Source of the DNA: Desulfolutivibrio sulfoxidireducens
GTDB taxonomy: Bacteria; Desulfobacterota; Desulfovibrionia; Desulfovibrionales; Desulfovibrionaceae
Assembly (NCBI RefSeq): GCF_013376475.1
Contig: NZ_CP045508.1
Span: forward strand, 3,260,001-3,324,000
DNA length: 64,000 bases
Direction of reading: 5' to 3'
Both the position numbers and the translations under genes were made by a program. Shown piece by piece: positions 35,432 through 45,819 of this stretch (position 1 is its first letter; the number at the start of each line of letters is the position of its first letter). The notes beneath the pieces were generated by a model. It did not search any database. It was not told the origin of the DNA and was given only the letters and a program-made list of their open reading frames with translations.

Positions 35432-38275
35432 ATGACCCCTTCGCCGCCACATGCCGGTCCTCCCCGGTTCGGCAGCCTCGGCCGGTCCACGGCCGTTTCC
35501 CTCGTCCTGGCGGCCATGCTCCTTGCGGCCTTGACGGCCCGGGCGGACCCGCCCGGCGGACAGCCCCCGGGCTCTGTGGATGCGGCCCCGCCCGTCGCGG
35601 CCGACAGCGGCCCGCCGGTTCGTTCCGTAGCCCAAGACCAGGACCATCCGACCAAAAAAAACGTCCTGTATCTGAATTCCTACCAGCCCGGGTACAAGTG
35701 GTCCGACGAGATCTTCGACGGCATCCGGGAGGTCCTGGCCAACCAGACCGGGCACATCGTGGACCTTCAGGTGGAATATATGGACTCCAAGAAATATTCC
35801 GACCCGGTCCTGCGACAGGCCCTGTTCGACCTCTACAAATACAAGTTCCGGGACACCTCCTTCTCCGTGGTCCTGGTCTCGGACAACTACGCCTTCGAGT
35901 TCGCGGCCCAATACGCGGCCGAACTTTTCCCGGGCGTGCCCGTGGTGTTTTGCGGGGTCAACGACCTGCGCCCGGACATGCTTCCCGACCGCGCGGACAT
36001 AACCGGGGTGGAGGAACGCTTCGACCTCACAGGCACCCTGGATTTGGCCCTGGCCCTGCACCCCGGCAAGAAACGGCTCATCGTCATCGGCGACCGCTCG
36101 GTCACCGGCATCGCCATCGCCAACCAGGTCCGGGACCAACTGCCGGCCTACCGCGACCGCCTGGAGTGGGAATTCTGGGACTCCTATCAGTTGGGCGAGA
36201 TTTTAGGGCTTATCGAACGCGTGCCCGCCGACGCCCTGATCTTTTTCATCCCCTTCTACCAGGCCATCGGGGACCGCTTCTATTCCGCCGAGGAGGTGGT
36301 GGCCGAGATCGGCAGGCACTCCGACGCCCCCATCTACACCTGCTGGGACTTCCTGGTCGGCGCGGGCACCGTGGGCGGCCGGGTCATCCCGGGCCGCGAG
36401 CACGGCCGGCTGGCCGCCTCCATGGCCCTGCGCATCCTTGACGGCGAAAAGGCCTCGGACATCCCCAGGGTGGCCCCCATCGGCGAGTTGTTTCTTTTCG
36501 ATTACAACGGCCTCGAACGCTTCCACATCCTGGAGAGCGCGTTGCCCATGGGCAGCGAGATTTTAAACAAGCCCTACTATTTCTTTCGCATAGACCCCCA
36601 GATATTCTGGATCATCGTGGTGGCCATGGCCCTTTTGGCGGCCACCCTGGTCTTTTTGGTCATCAACATCTCCCGCCGCCGCACGGTGGAAGAAAAAATC
36701 CGGGCCCAGTTGTCCTTTCTGACCCTGCTTCTGGACAACATCCCCCAGCTCGTCTTCTGGAAGGACCGCGACCAGCGTTACCAGGGGGCCAACAAGGCCT
36801 TTGCCGCCTTTTTCGGGCTGACCGATCCGGCCCAGGTGGTGGGCAAGACCAACCCCGAGGTCCTGCCCGGCTGGTGGGACCACGCCGGCATGGCCGAGGA
36901 GGCGGATCGGGAGGTCATGCGCTCCGAAACGCCGCGTCGGAGCATGCGCCTGGCCTTCACCCGGGGCGACGGCGACCCGGCCTGGCTCGAACTGAACAAG
37001 GTGCCGCTTCGCGACCGCAAGGGCCAGGTGGTGGGCACCTTGAGCACCGCCGAAGACGTCACGGACAAGGAACGCCTGGAGGCCAGGCTGCGGCAGTCCC
37101 AGAAGATGGAGGCCGTGGGCACCCTGGCCGGCGGCCTGGCCCACGACTTCAACAACATCCTGACCACCATCATCAATTCCACGGAAATGGCCCTTCTGGA
37201 CCTCGCGGGCGACTCCCGGGCCGCCGCCGACCTGCGCCGGGTGCTCTCCGCCTCCCGGCGCGGCGGGGGCATCGTGCGCCAGATCCTGACCTTCAGCCGC
37301 CCCTCCCGGGAAAACTTCCGGGAGGCGGACATCGCCTTGCCGATCATGGAGGCCACGGGGCTCGTGGCGGCCACCCTGCCCGGCAACATCCGCCTGGAGA
37401 CGGACATCCAGGTGGTCAGCGCCGTGTGCCGGGCCGACCCCAACCAGATCCACCAGGTGGTCATGAACCTGTGCGCCAACGCCTACCAGGCCCTGCGGGG
37501 CGCGGGGGGCACGGGCGGGGTCATCCGGGTGGTCCTGTGCAAAACCAGGCTTTCGGCCGAGGAAGGCCTGCCCCTGGACCTGCCCGAGGGCCGCTACCTG
37601 CGTCTGACCGTGGCCGACGACGGGCCGGGCATCGCCCCGGAGATCATAGACAACATCTTCGATCCCTTCTTCACCACCCGCAAGGACGACGGCGGCACGG
37701 GACTGGGGCTGGCCGTGGTCCAGGGCATCGCCCGCAACCACAACGGCCGGGTGTCCGTGTCCTCGGCCCCGGGCAAGGGGGCCTCGTTCACGGTCCATCT
37801 GCCCTGCGCCGGGGCCGGTGACAAGGCCTGCGAAATCGACGATCCGGCGGCCGTCCGGGGCACGGAGCGGGTCTTGTTCGTGGAGGACGACGCGTCGCTG
37901 CTTGAGACCGTACCCCGGGTGCTTTGCAACCTGGGCTACCGGGTGGCCGCCGAACCCGGGGCGGACGAGGCCCTTAAAGCCCTGGACAAGGCCTGCCGGG
38001 AAGGGAAAAGCGGGGAGGCCTTCGACGTGGTGGTCACGGACTTCGACATGCCCGGCAAAAACGGCTTCGACCTGGCCCGGACCCTGTCCGGGCTGGCCCC
38101 CTCGCTTCCGGTGGTGGTGGTCTCGGGACGCTTTCGCGACGTGCGCGGGGCCGACCGGCCCCCCAACGTGCGGGAGATCCTGCTCAAGCCCTATGACGGG
38201 GCCGCCCTGCACGCGGCCATCCGCCGCGCCCTGGGCGAAGGAGACGGCGAGTCATGCCGGACATCCTGGTCATAG
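35432..38275 (+). CDS. Hybrid sensor histidine kinase with periplasmic ABC-substrate-binding-like domain
   Basis: From ATG 35432 (GGGAGA ribosome-binding site) the protein is 947 aa. The order is: signal peptide, periplasmic binding-protein-like domain (about 75-370; VLYLNSYQPGYKWSDEI, VVFCGVNDLRP), membrane helix (IFWIIVVAMALLAATLVFL), PAS domain (about 430-540), HisKA (LAGGLAHDFNNILT with the phospho-His), HATPase (VADDGPGI, GGTGLGLAVVQGI) and a C-terminal receiver (VVVTDFDMPGKNGFD). It senses a periplasmic ligand. It overlaps the NtrC-type regulator gene by 22 nt. Earlier in-frame ATGs (35381, 35405, 35426) are possible starts. Confidence 0.88.
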   Translation: MTPSPPHAGPPRFGSLGRSTAVSLVLAAMLLAALTARADPPGGQPPGSVDAAPPVAADSGPPVRSVAQDQDHPTKKNVLYLNSYQPGYKWSDEIFDGIREVLANQTGHIVDLQVEYMDSKKYSDPVLRQALFDLYKYKFRDTSFSVVLVSDNYAFEFAAQYAAELFPGVPVVFCGVNDLRPDMLPDRADITGVEERFDLTGTLDLALALHPGKKRLIVIGDRSVTGIAIANQVRDQLPAYRDRLEWEFWDSYQLGEILGLIERVPADALIFFIPFYQAIGDRFYSAEEVVAEIGRHSDAPIYTCWDFLVGAGTVGGRVIPGREHGRLAASMALRILDGEKASDIPRVAPIGELFLFDYNGLERFHILESALPMGSEILNKPYYFFRIDPQIFWIIVVAMALLAATLVFLVINISRRRTVEEKIRAQLSFLTLLLDNIPQLVFWKDRDQRYQGANKAFAAFFGLTDPAQVVGKTNPEVLPGWWDHAGMAEEADREVMRSETPRRSMRLAFTRGDGDPAWLELNKVPLRDRKGQVVGTLSTAEDVTDKERLEARLRQSQKMEAVGTLAGGLAHDFNNILTTIINSTEMALLDLAGDSRAAADLRRVLSASRRGGGIVRQILTFSRPSRENFREADIALPIMEATGLVAATLPGNIRLETDIQVVSAVCRADPNQIHQVVMNLCANAYQALRGAGGTGGVIRVVLCKTRLSAEEGLPLDLPEGRYLRLTVADDGPGIAPEIIDNIFDPFFTTRKDDGGTGLGLAVVQGIARNHNGRVSVSSAPGKGASFTVHLPCAGAGDKACEIDDPAAVRGTERVLFVEDDASLLETVPRVLCNLGYRVAAEPGADEALKALDKACREGKSGEAFDVVVTDFDMPGKNGFDLARTLSGLAPSLPVVVVSGRFRDVRGADRPPNVREILLKPYDGAALHAAIRRALGEGDGESCRTSWS

Positions 38276-39702
38276 ACGACGATCCCGAGATCCGGGAGAC
38301 CATGGCCGCCCTGGCCTCGCGCATGGGTCTGTCCTACGGCGCGGCCGGGACCCTGGCCGAAGGGTTGTCCCTGCTTGGAGCGCGGCCTTTTGGCGTGGTC
38401 CTTTTGGACGTGGGCCTGCCCGACGGCGACGGCCTGTCCGCCCTGCCCCGGATCAAGGCCCTGGCCGACGCGCCCGAGGTCATCATCCTGACCGGCATGG
38501 GCGACCCCGACGGCGCGGAACTGGCCATCCAGGCCGGGGTCTGGGACTATCTGGTCAAGCCCTCGTCGATTAGGGAGATCATGCTGCGCCTGTCCCGAGC
38601 CCTGTCCTACCGGGAACAGAAACGCCAGGGGCAGGGACCTGTGGCCCTGGATTTGACCGGGGCGGTGGCCGAAAGCCCGGCCATGCGGCCGTGCCTGGAT
38701 CAGGCGGCCGCGGCCGCGTCGTCCACGGCGGCCGTGCTTCTCACCGGCGAGACCGGCACGGGCAAGGAGCTCTTCGCCCGGCTCATCCACCGCAACAGCG
38801 CCCGGGCCAAGGGACCCTTCGTGGTCGTGGACTGCGCCGCCCTGACCGAGACGCTGGTGGAAAGCATCCTTTTCGGCCACAAAAAAGGGGCCTTCACCGG
38901 CGCGGACGCCGACCGGGCCGGGCTTGTCCGGGCGGCCCACGGCGGCACGCTGTTTCTGGACGAGGTGGGCGAGATGCCCCTGGCGCTGCAAAAGGCGTTT
39001 TTGCGCGTGCTGCACGAACGCCGCTTCCGGCCCGTGGGCGGGATCGAGGAGATCGAGAGCGATTTTAGGCTGGTGGCGGCCACCAACCGGGACCTGTCGG
39101 CCATGATCGCCACCGGGGCATTCCGCCGGGATCTCTATTTCCGCTTAAAGACCATCACCCTGGACCTGCCGCCCCTGCGCAAGCGCCCCGAGGACGTCGG
39201 CCCCCTGACCCTTTTTTGCCTAAGCCGCCTCGGCGAGCGCTACGGGCTGCCCCACAAGGGCTTCGACGCCGATGTCCTGGCCATTCTCCAGGAATACGAC
39301 TGGCCGGGCAATGTCCGCGAGCTGGAAAACGTGCTGGAACGGGCCTTTGTGGCCGCCGGGCGGGAAAAGACCCTCTATCCCATGCACCTGCCCCAGGACA
39401 TCCGCATCCGGGTCACCAAATCGAGCCTGTTGCGCTCCAGGGAACGGATCGCGGCCCCGGCTGGACCGCCCGGGCAACACGCCGGGGAACCCGTCCGGGA
39501 GACGCCCCCCCTGGCCGGACTTTTTTCCCAAAAACTGCCCACCCTGCGCGACTTTCGCGAGGACATGGAGCGCGTCTACCTCAAAAGGCTGCTGGCCGAA
39601 TGCGGCGGCGACCTGAAAAAGGCCATGGACATGTCCGGGCTTTCCCGCTCCCACTTCTACGCCCTGATCAAGAAGGCCGACCCCGAGGACGGCCAGGGCT
39701 GA
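38254..39702 (+). CDS. NtrC-family sigma-54-dependent response regulator
   Basis: The 482-aa protein has a receiver domain (phospho-Asp52 in VVLLDVGLPDG, Lys in DYLVKPSS), a AAA+ domain (Walker A GETGTGKE at 165-172, GAFTGA at 212-217, Walker B LFLDEV at 232-237, DWPGNVRELENV near 349) and a Fis-type helix-turn-helix at the C-terminus (DLKKAMDMSGLSRSHFYALI). It is coupled to the hybrid kinase upstream. It activates sigma-54 promoters, and the lactate-operon promoter at 48191 is the nearest candidate other than psp. That link is inference only. Confidence 0.9.
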   Translation: MPDILVIDDDPEIRETMAALASRMGLSYGAAGTLAEGLSLLGARPFGVVLLDVGLPDGDGLSALPRIKALADAPEVIILTGMGDPDGAELAIQAGVWDYLVKPSSIREIMLRLSRALSYREQKRQGQGPVALDLTGAVAESPAMRPCLDQAAAAASSTAAVLLTGETGTGKELFARLIHRNSARAKGPFVVVDCAALTETLVESILFGHKKGAFTGADADRAGLVRAAHGGTLFLDEVGEMPLALQKAFLRVLHERRFRPVGGIEEIESDFRLVAATNRDLSAMIATGAFRRDLYFRLKTITLDLPPLRKRPEDVGPLTLFCLSRLGERYGLPHKGFDADVLAILQEYDWPGNVRELENVLERAFVAAGREKTLYPMHLPQDIRIRVTKSSLLRSRERIAAPAGPPGQHAGEPVRETPPLAGLFSQKLPTLRDFREDMERVYLKRLLAECGGDLKKAMDMSGLSRSHFYALIKKADPEDGQG

Positions 39703-39708
39703 CCCCCC

Positions 39709-40416
39709 TCAGGGCACAAATCGGTAGCCCACCCCGGTCTCCGTGTGCAGGTGCCTGGGCCGGGCCGGATCGGCCTCGATCTTGCGACGCAGCTTGTGCA
39801 CGTGGATGCGCACGTAGTGGTCCCGCTCCAGGCTGTGCCTGCCCCACACCTCGCGAAGAAGCATGGCGTGGGTGACCACCTTCCCGACGTGGCGCACCAG
39901 GCAGGCAAGCAGGTTGTATTCCGTGGGCGTCAGATGCACTGGTTCCCCGGCCAGGGTCACGGCGTGGGCCTGGAAATCGATGTCCACGTCCCCGTATGTC
40001 ACCCGGGCCGGCAGGCCCTCCTCCTCCCCCGGACTCCGGCGCAGGACCGCCCGCAGCCGGGCCGCCAGTTCCGCCAGCCCGAAGGGCTTGGTCAGATAGT
40101 CGCTGGCCCCGGCGTCCAGGGCGGCCACCTTCTGGGACTCCTGGCCCCGGGCCGAAATGACCACCACCTTGGAACGCGTCCAGGGCGAAAGCCCGGCCAG
40201 GACCTCCAGGCCGTCCATGTCCGGCAGCCCCAGATCGAGCAGGATGACATCCGGTTCGTTCTCCCCGGCCAGGGCCAGGGCCTGGCGGCCCGTTTCGGCC
40301 TCGATCACCCGGTATCCCTGGGAGCCCAGATAGGGCCGCAAAAAACGGCGGATGGACGGCTCGTCGTCCACCACCAGAACGGTCCGCCCGTCCGGCGGTG
40401 CGTTGTCCCGTATCAT
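39709..40416 (-). CDS. kdpE: KdpE response regulator
   Basis: From ATG 40416 the product is 235 aa, an OmpR-family regulator. The receiver carries VILLDLGLPDMDGLEVL and DYLTKPFGLAELAARL. The winged helix carries VHLTPTEYNLLACLVRH and HYVRIHVHKLRRKIEADP, typical of KdpE. It is the last gene of the kdp operon, 8 nt after kdpD, and convergent with the NtrC-type gene. It would activate kdpFABC under potassium limitation or osmotic stress. The frame stays open far upstream (to 42657) but is antisense-like and out of frame with kdpD. Confidence 0.93.
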   Translation of the reverse strand: MIRDNAPPDGRTVLVVDDEPSIRRFLRPYLGSQGYRVIEAETGRQALALAGENEPDVILLDLGLPDMDGLEVLAGLSPWTRSKVVVISARGQESQKVAALDAGASDYLTKPFGLAELAARLRAVLRRSPGEEEGLPARVTYGDVDIDFQAHAVTLAGEPVHLTPTEYNLLACLVRHVGKVVTHAMLLREVWGRHSLERDHYVRIHVHKLRRKIEADPARPRHLHTETGVGYRFVP

Positions 40417-40424
40417 GGTCTTTT

Positions 40425-43082
40425 TCAGGGCGCCTTCAGGGTGACCACGAAGCATGCCCCCCGGGGTTTGCGGTTCTCGGCCCGGATCGCGCCGCCATGG
40501 ATCTTGACGATGGCCCGGCAGATGGACAGCCCCAGGCCGTGGCCGCCCGGTCCCTGTCGGTCGCCGCGCCGGAAACGTTCGAAAAGCCGTTCCGGGTCTC
40601 CAGGCGGCAGGCCCGGGCCGTCGTCGCACACCCGTATCTCCACCCCCCCGGCCACCCGGGCGGCCGACAACGCCACCTCGCTGCCCGGCGGGGCGTATTT
40701 GGCCGCGTTCTCCAAAAGATTGACGAACACCTGTTCCATGAGCACCCCGTCCATGGGGGGATGGGGCAGATCGGCCGGAATGTCCACCCGTACCCGGTGA
40801 CCGGCCAGCAGCCCGCCCACCCGGGACAGGGCCGATCCGGCCACCTCCTCCAGGGGGGTGGGTTCGAGGTTGGCGGTCACCGTGCCCGACTCCAGGGCGG
40901 CCATGCGCAAAAGGTTGTCCACCAGCCTGCCCAGGCGGGCCGATTCCTCGAAGATGTTCTCCAGAAGCGAACGCCGCACCCCGGGGTCCGCGCCTTCCCC
41001 AAGGCTCAGAAGACTTTCCGCCGAACCGGCGATGGCCGCCAAGGGGGTGCGGAAGTCGTGGGTCACGGTGGACAGGATGGCCGCCCGCAGCTTCTCCCGC
41101 TCGGCCTCGACCATGTTGGCCTTGGCCTCCTCCTCCAGACGGTCCACCTCCAGGGCCAGTCCGGCCTGACGGGCAAACGCGTCCAGAAGGCGTTGCCGAT
41201 CCGGCAGGGCCAGCCTTTCCCGGGCCTCCCCGTCGCGAGGCAAAAGCCCCAAAACACCGAGCGGTCCGTTCGTCCCGGCCAGGGGCACGAACAGGCCCTC
41301 GGCCTCGGCCAGGGTCTGGGTGGTGGCCCCGGCGGGCTTGCCGTTCTCGAAAACCCACTGGGCCACGCCCAGTTCCCGATCCCCCAGGGTGTCCCGCTCC
41401 GGGGTGACCACGGCCTGCTCCAGCCGGCCCGATGCCCCGGGCAACAGGGCGAAGCCGCGGCACTCGAACACCGCGGAAAGGTGGGACAGCACGGCCCGCA
41501 TGAGATTTTGGGCGCCCCGGGCGCCCGCAAGCTCCCGGGTCAGGGCGCTTAGGGCCTGGGCCTGGCGCTCCAGGCGGGCGGCGCTCTCGGCCTGGGCCCG
41601 AAGCCGCGAGGCCAGGCCGCTTATGACCAGGGCGGCCACGAACATGACCACGAAGGTGACCACATAGGCCGCGTCGGACACGGAAAAGGTGAACCGGGGG
41701 GGCACGAAAAAAAAGTCGAAGGCCAGGACCGAGGCCGCCGAGGCCGTGACCGTGGCCGCCCGGGACAGGCGCACGGCCGTGACCATCACCCCCAGCAGAT
41801 AGAGCATGATCAGGTTGGCCAGGGCCAGATAGGGAAAGACGGCCAGGCACAGGGCCGTGGTCCCGGCCACCACCCCCAGGGCCAGGGCATGGTCCCGCCA
41901 GGAAATCCCCGCCGGCCGAAGGGACGGCCGGGTCCTGGGCGCGCGGCCGGGACTGCCCTTGATCACATGGACGTCGATCTCCTCGCTTTGGCGCACGATC
42001 TCGTCCACCGGGCTGGGGCGCAGGTAGTCCGCCAGCCTTTTGCGCATAGGCTTGCCGATGACGATGCGGGTGACGTTGTGCAGCCGGGCGAACTCCACGG
42101 TCTGACGGGCCACCTGCCATCCCGGGGCCACATGGGTCTCGGCCCCCAGTTCCTGGGCCAGGCGCAGGTTGGCCAGGGCCCGGGACTGATCCTCGCCGCC
42201 GGGGTGGCTTTGCACGAAAAGGGCCATCCAGGGCGCGCGCAGGCCGTCGGCCAGCCTTTTGGCCGCGCGCACCAGGGTGGCCGAGCTGGGCGAGGGTCCC
42301 ACGCACACCAGGATGCGTTCGGCCGTGGGCCAGGTGGTGGTGATGGCGTGGCCCTTGCGGTAGATGAGGACCTCGGTGTTCACCCGGTTGGCCGTACAGC
42401 GCAGGGCCAGTTCGCGCAGGGCGCTCAGGTTCCCGGACCGGAAAAAGTTCTCGGCGGCCCATTCGGCCTGCCGGGGCAGGTAGACCTTGCCGTCCTGAAG
42501 CCGCTGCAGCAGGTCCTCGGGCGGCAAATCCACCAGGATGACCGACTCGGCCCGCTCCAGCACGGCGTCGGGTACGGTCTCCCGGACCCGGACGCCGGTG
42601 ATCTGGGCCACCACGTCGTTCAAACTTTCCAGATGCTGGACATTGAGCGTGGTCCACACGTCCAGGCCATGGTCCAAAAGCTCCTCCACGTCCCGCCAGC
42701 GCTTGGGGTGGCGCGAACCCGGGGCGTTATGGTGGGCCAGTTCGTCCACCAGGACCAGGCCAGGACGCCGGGCCAGGGTCGCGTCCAGGTCGAATTCCAG
42801 GACCTCGCGGCCCTTGTAGTCCAGACGGCGGCGGGGCAGGACGGTCAGGGGTTCGAGCAGGGTCTCGGTCTCCTTGCGGCCGTGGGTCTCCACCACGCCG
42901 CACACCACGTCCAGGCCTTCGGCCCTTTTTTGTCCGGCGGCCTCGAGCATGGCATAGGTCTTGCCCACCCCGGGGGCCATGCCCAAAAATATCCGCAGGC
43001 GGCCCCGGCGCTTGTGGTCCTCCTCACGGCGGGCCATCTCCAAAAGGGCATCGGGATTGGGGCGGTTGTCCTCGTCGCGCAT
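40425..43082 (-). CDS. kdpD: KdpD osmosensitive K+ channel histidine kinase
   Basis: The 885-aa protein has an N-terminal KdpD domain with Walker A GMAPGVGKT (34-42) and LVLVDELAHHNAPGSRH, a USP-like domain (RILVCVGPSPSSATLVRAAKRLADG), four membrane helices (about 385-490), a GAF-like domain, HisKA (STVTHDFRTPLAAIAGSAESLL) and HATPase (VFVNLLENAAKYAP, GLGLSICRAIVKIHGG). The complete architecture matches KdpD. It sits between kdpC and kdpE. Confidence 0.95.
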   Translation of the reverse strand: MRDEDNRPNPDALLEMARREEDHKRRGRLRIFLGMAPGVGKTYAMLEAAGQKRAEGLDVVCGVVETHGRKETETLLEPLTVLPRRRLDYKGREVLEFDLDATLARRPGLVLVDELAHHNAPGSRHPKRWRDVEELLDHGLDVWTTLNVQHLESLNDVVAQITGVRVRETVPDAVLERAESVILVDLPPEDLLQRLQDGKVYLPRQAEWAAENFFRSGNLSALRELALRCTANRVNTEVLIYRKGHAITTTWPTAERILVCVGPSPSSATLVRAAKRLADGLRAPWMALFVQSHPGGEDQSRALANLRLAQELGAETHVAPGWQVARQTVEFARLHNVTRIVIGKPMRKRLADYLRPSPVDEIVRQSEEIDVHVIKGSPGRAPRTRPSLRPAGISWRDHALALGVVAGTTALCLAVFPYLALANLIMLYLLGVMVTAVRLSRAATVTASAASVLAFDFFFVPPRFTFSVSDAAYVVTFVVMFVAALVISGLASRLRAQAESAARLERQAQALSALTRELAGARGAQNLMRAVLSHLSAVFECRGFALLPGASGRLEQAVVTPERDTLGDRELGVAQWVFENGKPAGATTQTLAEAEGLFVPLAGTNGPLGVLGLLPRDGEARERLALPDRQRLLDAFARQAGLALEVDRLEEEAKANMVEAEREKLRAAILSTVTHDFRTPLAAIAGSAESLLSLGEGADPGVRRSLLENIFEESARLGRLVDNLLRMAALESGTVTANLEPTPLEEVAGSALSRVGGLLAGHRVRVDIPADLPHPPMDGVLMEQVFVNLLENAAKYAPPGSEVALSAARVAGGVEIRVCDDGPGLPPGDPERLFERFRRGDRQGPGGHGLGLSICRAIVKIHGGAIRAENRKPRGACFVVTLKAP

Positions 43083-43091
43083 GGTCCCACC

Positions 43092-43721
43092 TTACCGCGT
43101 CCCGGCCGCGTCATCCAGGGGGGAGGGCGACGCGGACGCCTTCCCCAGGTCGTCCAGGGCCAGGTTAAGGGCCAGGACGTTGACCCTCGCCTCTCCCCAA
43201 AACCCCCACAGCCGCCCTTCCACGCGGGAATCGACCAACCCCCGCACCACGTCCTCGGGCAGGCCCCGGGCCCGGGCCACGGCCGGGACCTGGAGATGGG
43301 CCCCGGCCGGCGTAACGTGCGGATCAAGGCCGCTGCCCGAGGCCGTGACCATGTCCACGGGAACGGCCACCTTTGGGCCGTAGGCCTCCCGCAGCCCGGC
43401 GATCCTGTCGGCCACGGCCGCGGCCAGGGCCGGGTTGGAGGGGGCGAGGTTGGACCCGGACGAGGCGGCGGCGTCATAGGGCCTGGCCGATGTGGCCGAG
43501 GGGCGGCCGTGGAAATACCCGGGGCTTACGAAAGACTGGCCCACAAGAGCCGACCCCACGATCTCGCCGTTTTTCAGCATCAGGCTTCCCCCGGCCTGGT
43601 CCGGAAAAACCGTCCGGGCCAGGAGGGTCATGCCCAGGGGATAGGCCAGCCCGGTCAGGCCGGTCAAAACAAGCAGCAGCAGAAGGGCCGAAAGCGGCTC
43701 GCGCCATTTCGCGGTATCCAT
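43092..43721 (-). CDS. kdpC: K+-transporting ATPase subunit C
   Basis: From ATG 43721 (AGGAGCGAGG ribosome-binding site) the product is 209 aa. An N-terminal membrane helix (LSALLLLLVLTGLTGLAYPL) is followed by a periplasmic domain with FHGRPSATSARPYDAAASSGSN, VTASGSGLDPHVTPAGAHLQ and a C-terminal VNVLALNLALD, all diagnostic of KdpC. A longer frame to 43784 would overlap kdpB and is not needed. Confidence 0.94.
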   Translation of the reverse strand: MDTAKWREPLSALLLLLVLTGLTGLAYPLGMTLLARTVFPDQAGGSLMLKNGEIVGSALVGQSFVSPGYFHGRPSATSARPYDAAASSGSNLAPSNPALAAAVADRIAGLREAYGPKVAVPVDMVTASGSGLDPHVTPAGAHLQVPAVARARGLPEDVVRGLVDSRVEGRLWGFWGEARVNVLALNLALDDLGKASASPSPLDDAAGTR

Positions 43722-43731
43722 CGCCTCGCTC

Positions 43732-45807
43732 CTAGGCCAGTCCCATGGCCGCAAGGGCCATGTCGATGAGTTTGATGCCCGCAAAGGGCACGACCATGCC
43801 GCCCCCGCCGAAGATGACCAGATTGCGCCGCAGGGCCGTGGCCGCCGGCAGGGGCACGTAGCGCACGCCCCGAAGCGCCAGGGGGATCAGGACCACGATG
43901 ATCAGGGCGTTGAAGATAAGCGCCGAAAGCACGGCCGAGCGCGGGGTGGACAGGCCCATGACGTCGAGCACGGCCAGTTGGGGGTAGATGCCCGCGAAGA
44001 CCGCCGGGATGATGGCGAAATACTTGGCGATGTCGTTGGAGATGCTAAACGTGGTCAGGGACCCCCGGGTCATGAGCAGTTGCTTGCCGATGGACACCAC
44101 CTCCAAAAGCTTGGTCGGGTTGGAGTCCAGATCGACCATGTTCCCGGCCTCCTTGGCCGCCTGGGTGCCGGAATTCATGGCCACGCCCACGTCGGCCTGG
44201 GCCAGGGCCGGGGCGTCGTTGGTGCCGTCGCCGGTCATGGCCACCATGCGGCCCTCGGCCTGGTAACGGCGGATGCGATCGAGCTTGGCCTCGGGGGTGG
44301 CCTCGGCCAGAAAGTCGTCCACCCCGGCCTCGGCGGCGATGGCCGCGGCCGTGAGCGCGTTGTCGCCGGTGACCATGACCGTCTTTATGCCCATGGCCCG
44401 AAGCTCGGCAAAGCGTTCCCGGATGCCGCCCTTGACGATGTCCTTGAGCCACACCGCGCCCAGGGCCCGACCGTTCTCGCACACCAGAAGGGGCGTGCCC
44501 CCGGACCGGGCGATCTCGCGCACGGCCAGGTCCACCTCCATGGGCAGTCCGCCCCCGGCCTGCTCGATCAAAAGCCGCACCGCGTCGAGGGCGCCCTTGC
44601 GGATGGTCCGGCCGGGCAGGTTGACCCCGGACAGGCGGGTTCGGGCGGTAAAGGGCACGAAGGAGGCCCCGAGCCCGGCCAGGTCCCGGCCCCGGATGTC
44701 GAAGCGCTTCTTGGCCAGGATCACGATGGAGCGGCCCTCGGGGGTGTCGTCGGCCAGGGAGGCCAGTTGCGCCGCGTCGGCCAGCTCCCGCTCGCCGACT
44801 CCCGGGGCGGGCAGGAAGGCCGCGGCCTGGCGGTTGCCCAGGGTGATGGTCCCGGTCTTGTCCAAAAGCAGGACGTCCACATCCCCGGCGGCCTCCACGG
44901 CCCGGCCCGAGGTGGCGATGACCCCGGCCCGGATCAGCCGGTCCATGCCCGCGATGCCGATGGCCGACAACAGCCCGCCGATGGTGGTGGGGGCCAGGCA
45001 CACGAACAGGGCGGCCAGGGCGGCCAGGCTCACGGCCGAGCCGCTCCCGGAGGCCTCGGCGGCAAAGGCGGACAGGGGATGCAGGGTGACGCACACCACC
45101 AGAAAGACCAGGGTCAGGGCGGCCAGAAGGATGTTCAGGGCGATCTCGTTGGGGGTCTTGCGCCGGCTGGCCCCCTCCACCAGGGAGATCATCCGGTCCA
45201 GGAAGGTCTCGCCGGGGTCGGCGGCCACCCGGATCACCAGCCAGTCCGTGAGCACCCGGGTGCCGCCGGTGACCGCGCTGCGGTCGCCCCCGGCCTCGCG
45301 GATGACCGGGGCGCTCTCGCCGGTGATGGCCGATTCGTCCACCGAGGCGATGCCCTCCAGGATCTCCCCGTCGCAGGGGATGGTGTCCCCGGCCGAGGCC
45401 AGGACCACGTCGCCCCGGCGCAGGGTGTCGGCCAAAACCTCGGCCACCAGGGCGTCGCGGCTGGTGGAGGCCAGCTTCTTGGCCGTGACCCCCCGGCGCA
45501 GGCCCCGCAGGGCCGCGGCCTGGGCCTTGCCCCGGCCCTCGGCCACGGCCTCGGCGAAGTTGGCGAAAAGGACCGTGGCCCACAGCCAGAAGGACACCGA
45601 GGCCACGAAGCCAAACGGGGCGTCGCCCTGTCCCATCCCGGCCTGGACGGCCCACAGGGTGGTCATGACCGCCCCCACGTAGACCGTGAAGATGACCGGA
45701 TTGCGGGCCTGGGACGCGGGAGAGAGTTTTTTTACGGAATCGGCCATGGCCTGGCGGAGAATGGCCGCATCGAACAGGGGCCGTGTTTTTTTCGTATCGT
45801 CGGACAT
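43732..45807 (-). CDS. kdpB: K+-transporting P-type ATPase subunit B
   Basis: The 691-aa P-type ATPase has the phosphorylation motif [13 protein letters not shown], the actuator motif (ITGESAPV) and the hinge [15 protein letters not shown], plus KdpB-specific membrane segments ([20 protein letters not shown]). It hydrolyses ATP to drive K+ uptake through KdpA. It lies 12 nt downstream of kdpA. Confidence 0.96.
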   Translation of the reverse strand: MSDDTKKTRPLFDAAILRQAMADSVKKLSPASQARNPVIFTVYVGAVMTTLWAVQAGMGQGDAPFGFVASVSFWLWATVLFANFAEAVAEGRGKAQAAALRGLRRGVTAKKLASTSRDALVAEVLADTLRRGDVVLASAGDTIPCDGEILEGIASVDESAITGESAPVIREAGGDRSAVTGGTRVLTDWLVIRVAADPGETFLDRMISLVEGASRRKTPNEIALNILLAALTLVFLVVCVTLHPLSAFAAEASGSGSAVSLAALAALFVCLAPTTIGGLLSAIGIAGMDRLIRAGVIATSGRAVEAAGDVDVLLLDKTGTITLGNRQAAAFLPAPGVGERELADAAQLASLADDTPEGRSIVILAKKRFDIRGRDLAGLGASFVPFTARTRLSGVNLPGRTIRKGALDAVRLLIEQAGGGLPMEVDLAVREIARSGGTPLLVCENGRALGAVWLKDIVKGGIRERFAELRAMGIKTVMVTGDNALTAAAIAAEAGVDDFLAEATPEAKLDRIRRYQAEGRMVAMTGDGTNDAPALAQADVGVAMNSGTQAAKEAGNMVDLDSNPTKLLEVVSIGKQLLMTRGSLTTFSISNDIAKYFAIIPAVFAGIYPQLAVLDVMGLSTPRSAVLSALIFNALIIVVLIPLALRGVRYVPLPAATALRRNLVIFGGGGMVVPFAGIKLIDMALAAMGLA

Positions 45808-45819
45808 GCGTTTGTCTCC

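Noticed and set aside
39709-42657. 982-aa frame containing kdpE
   Set aside because: Only the last 235 residues are KdpE. The rest is an out-of-frame reading of kdpD.
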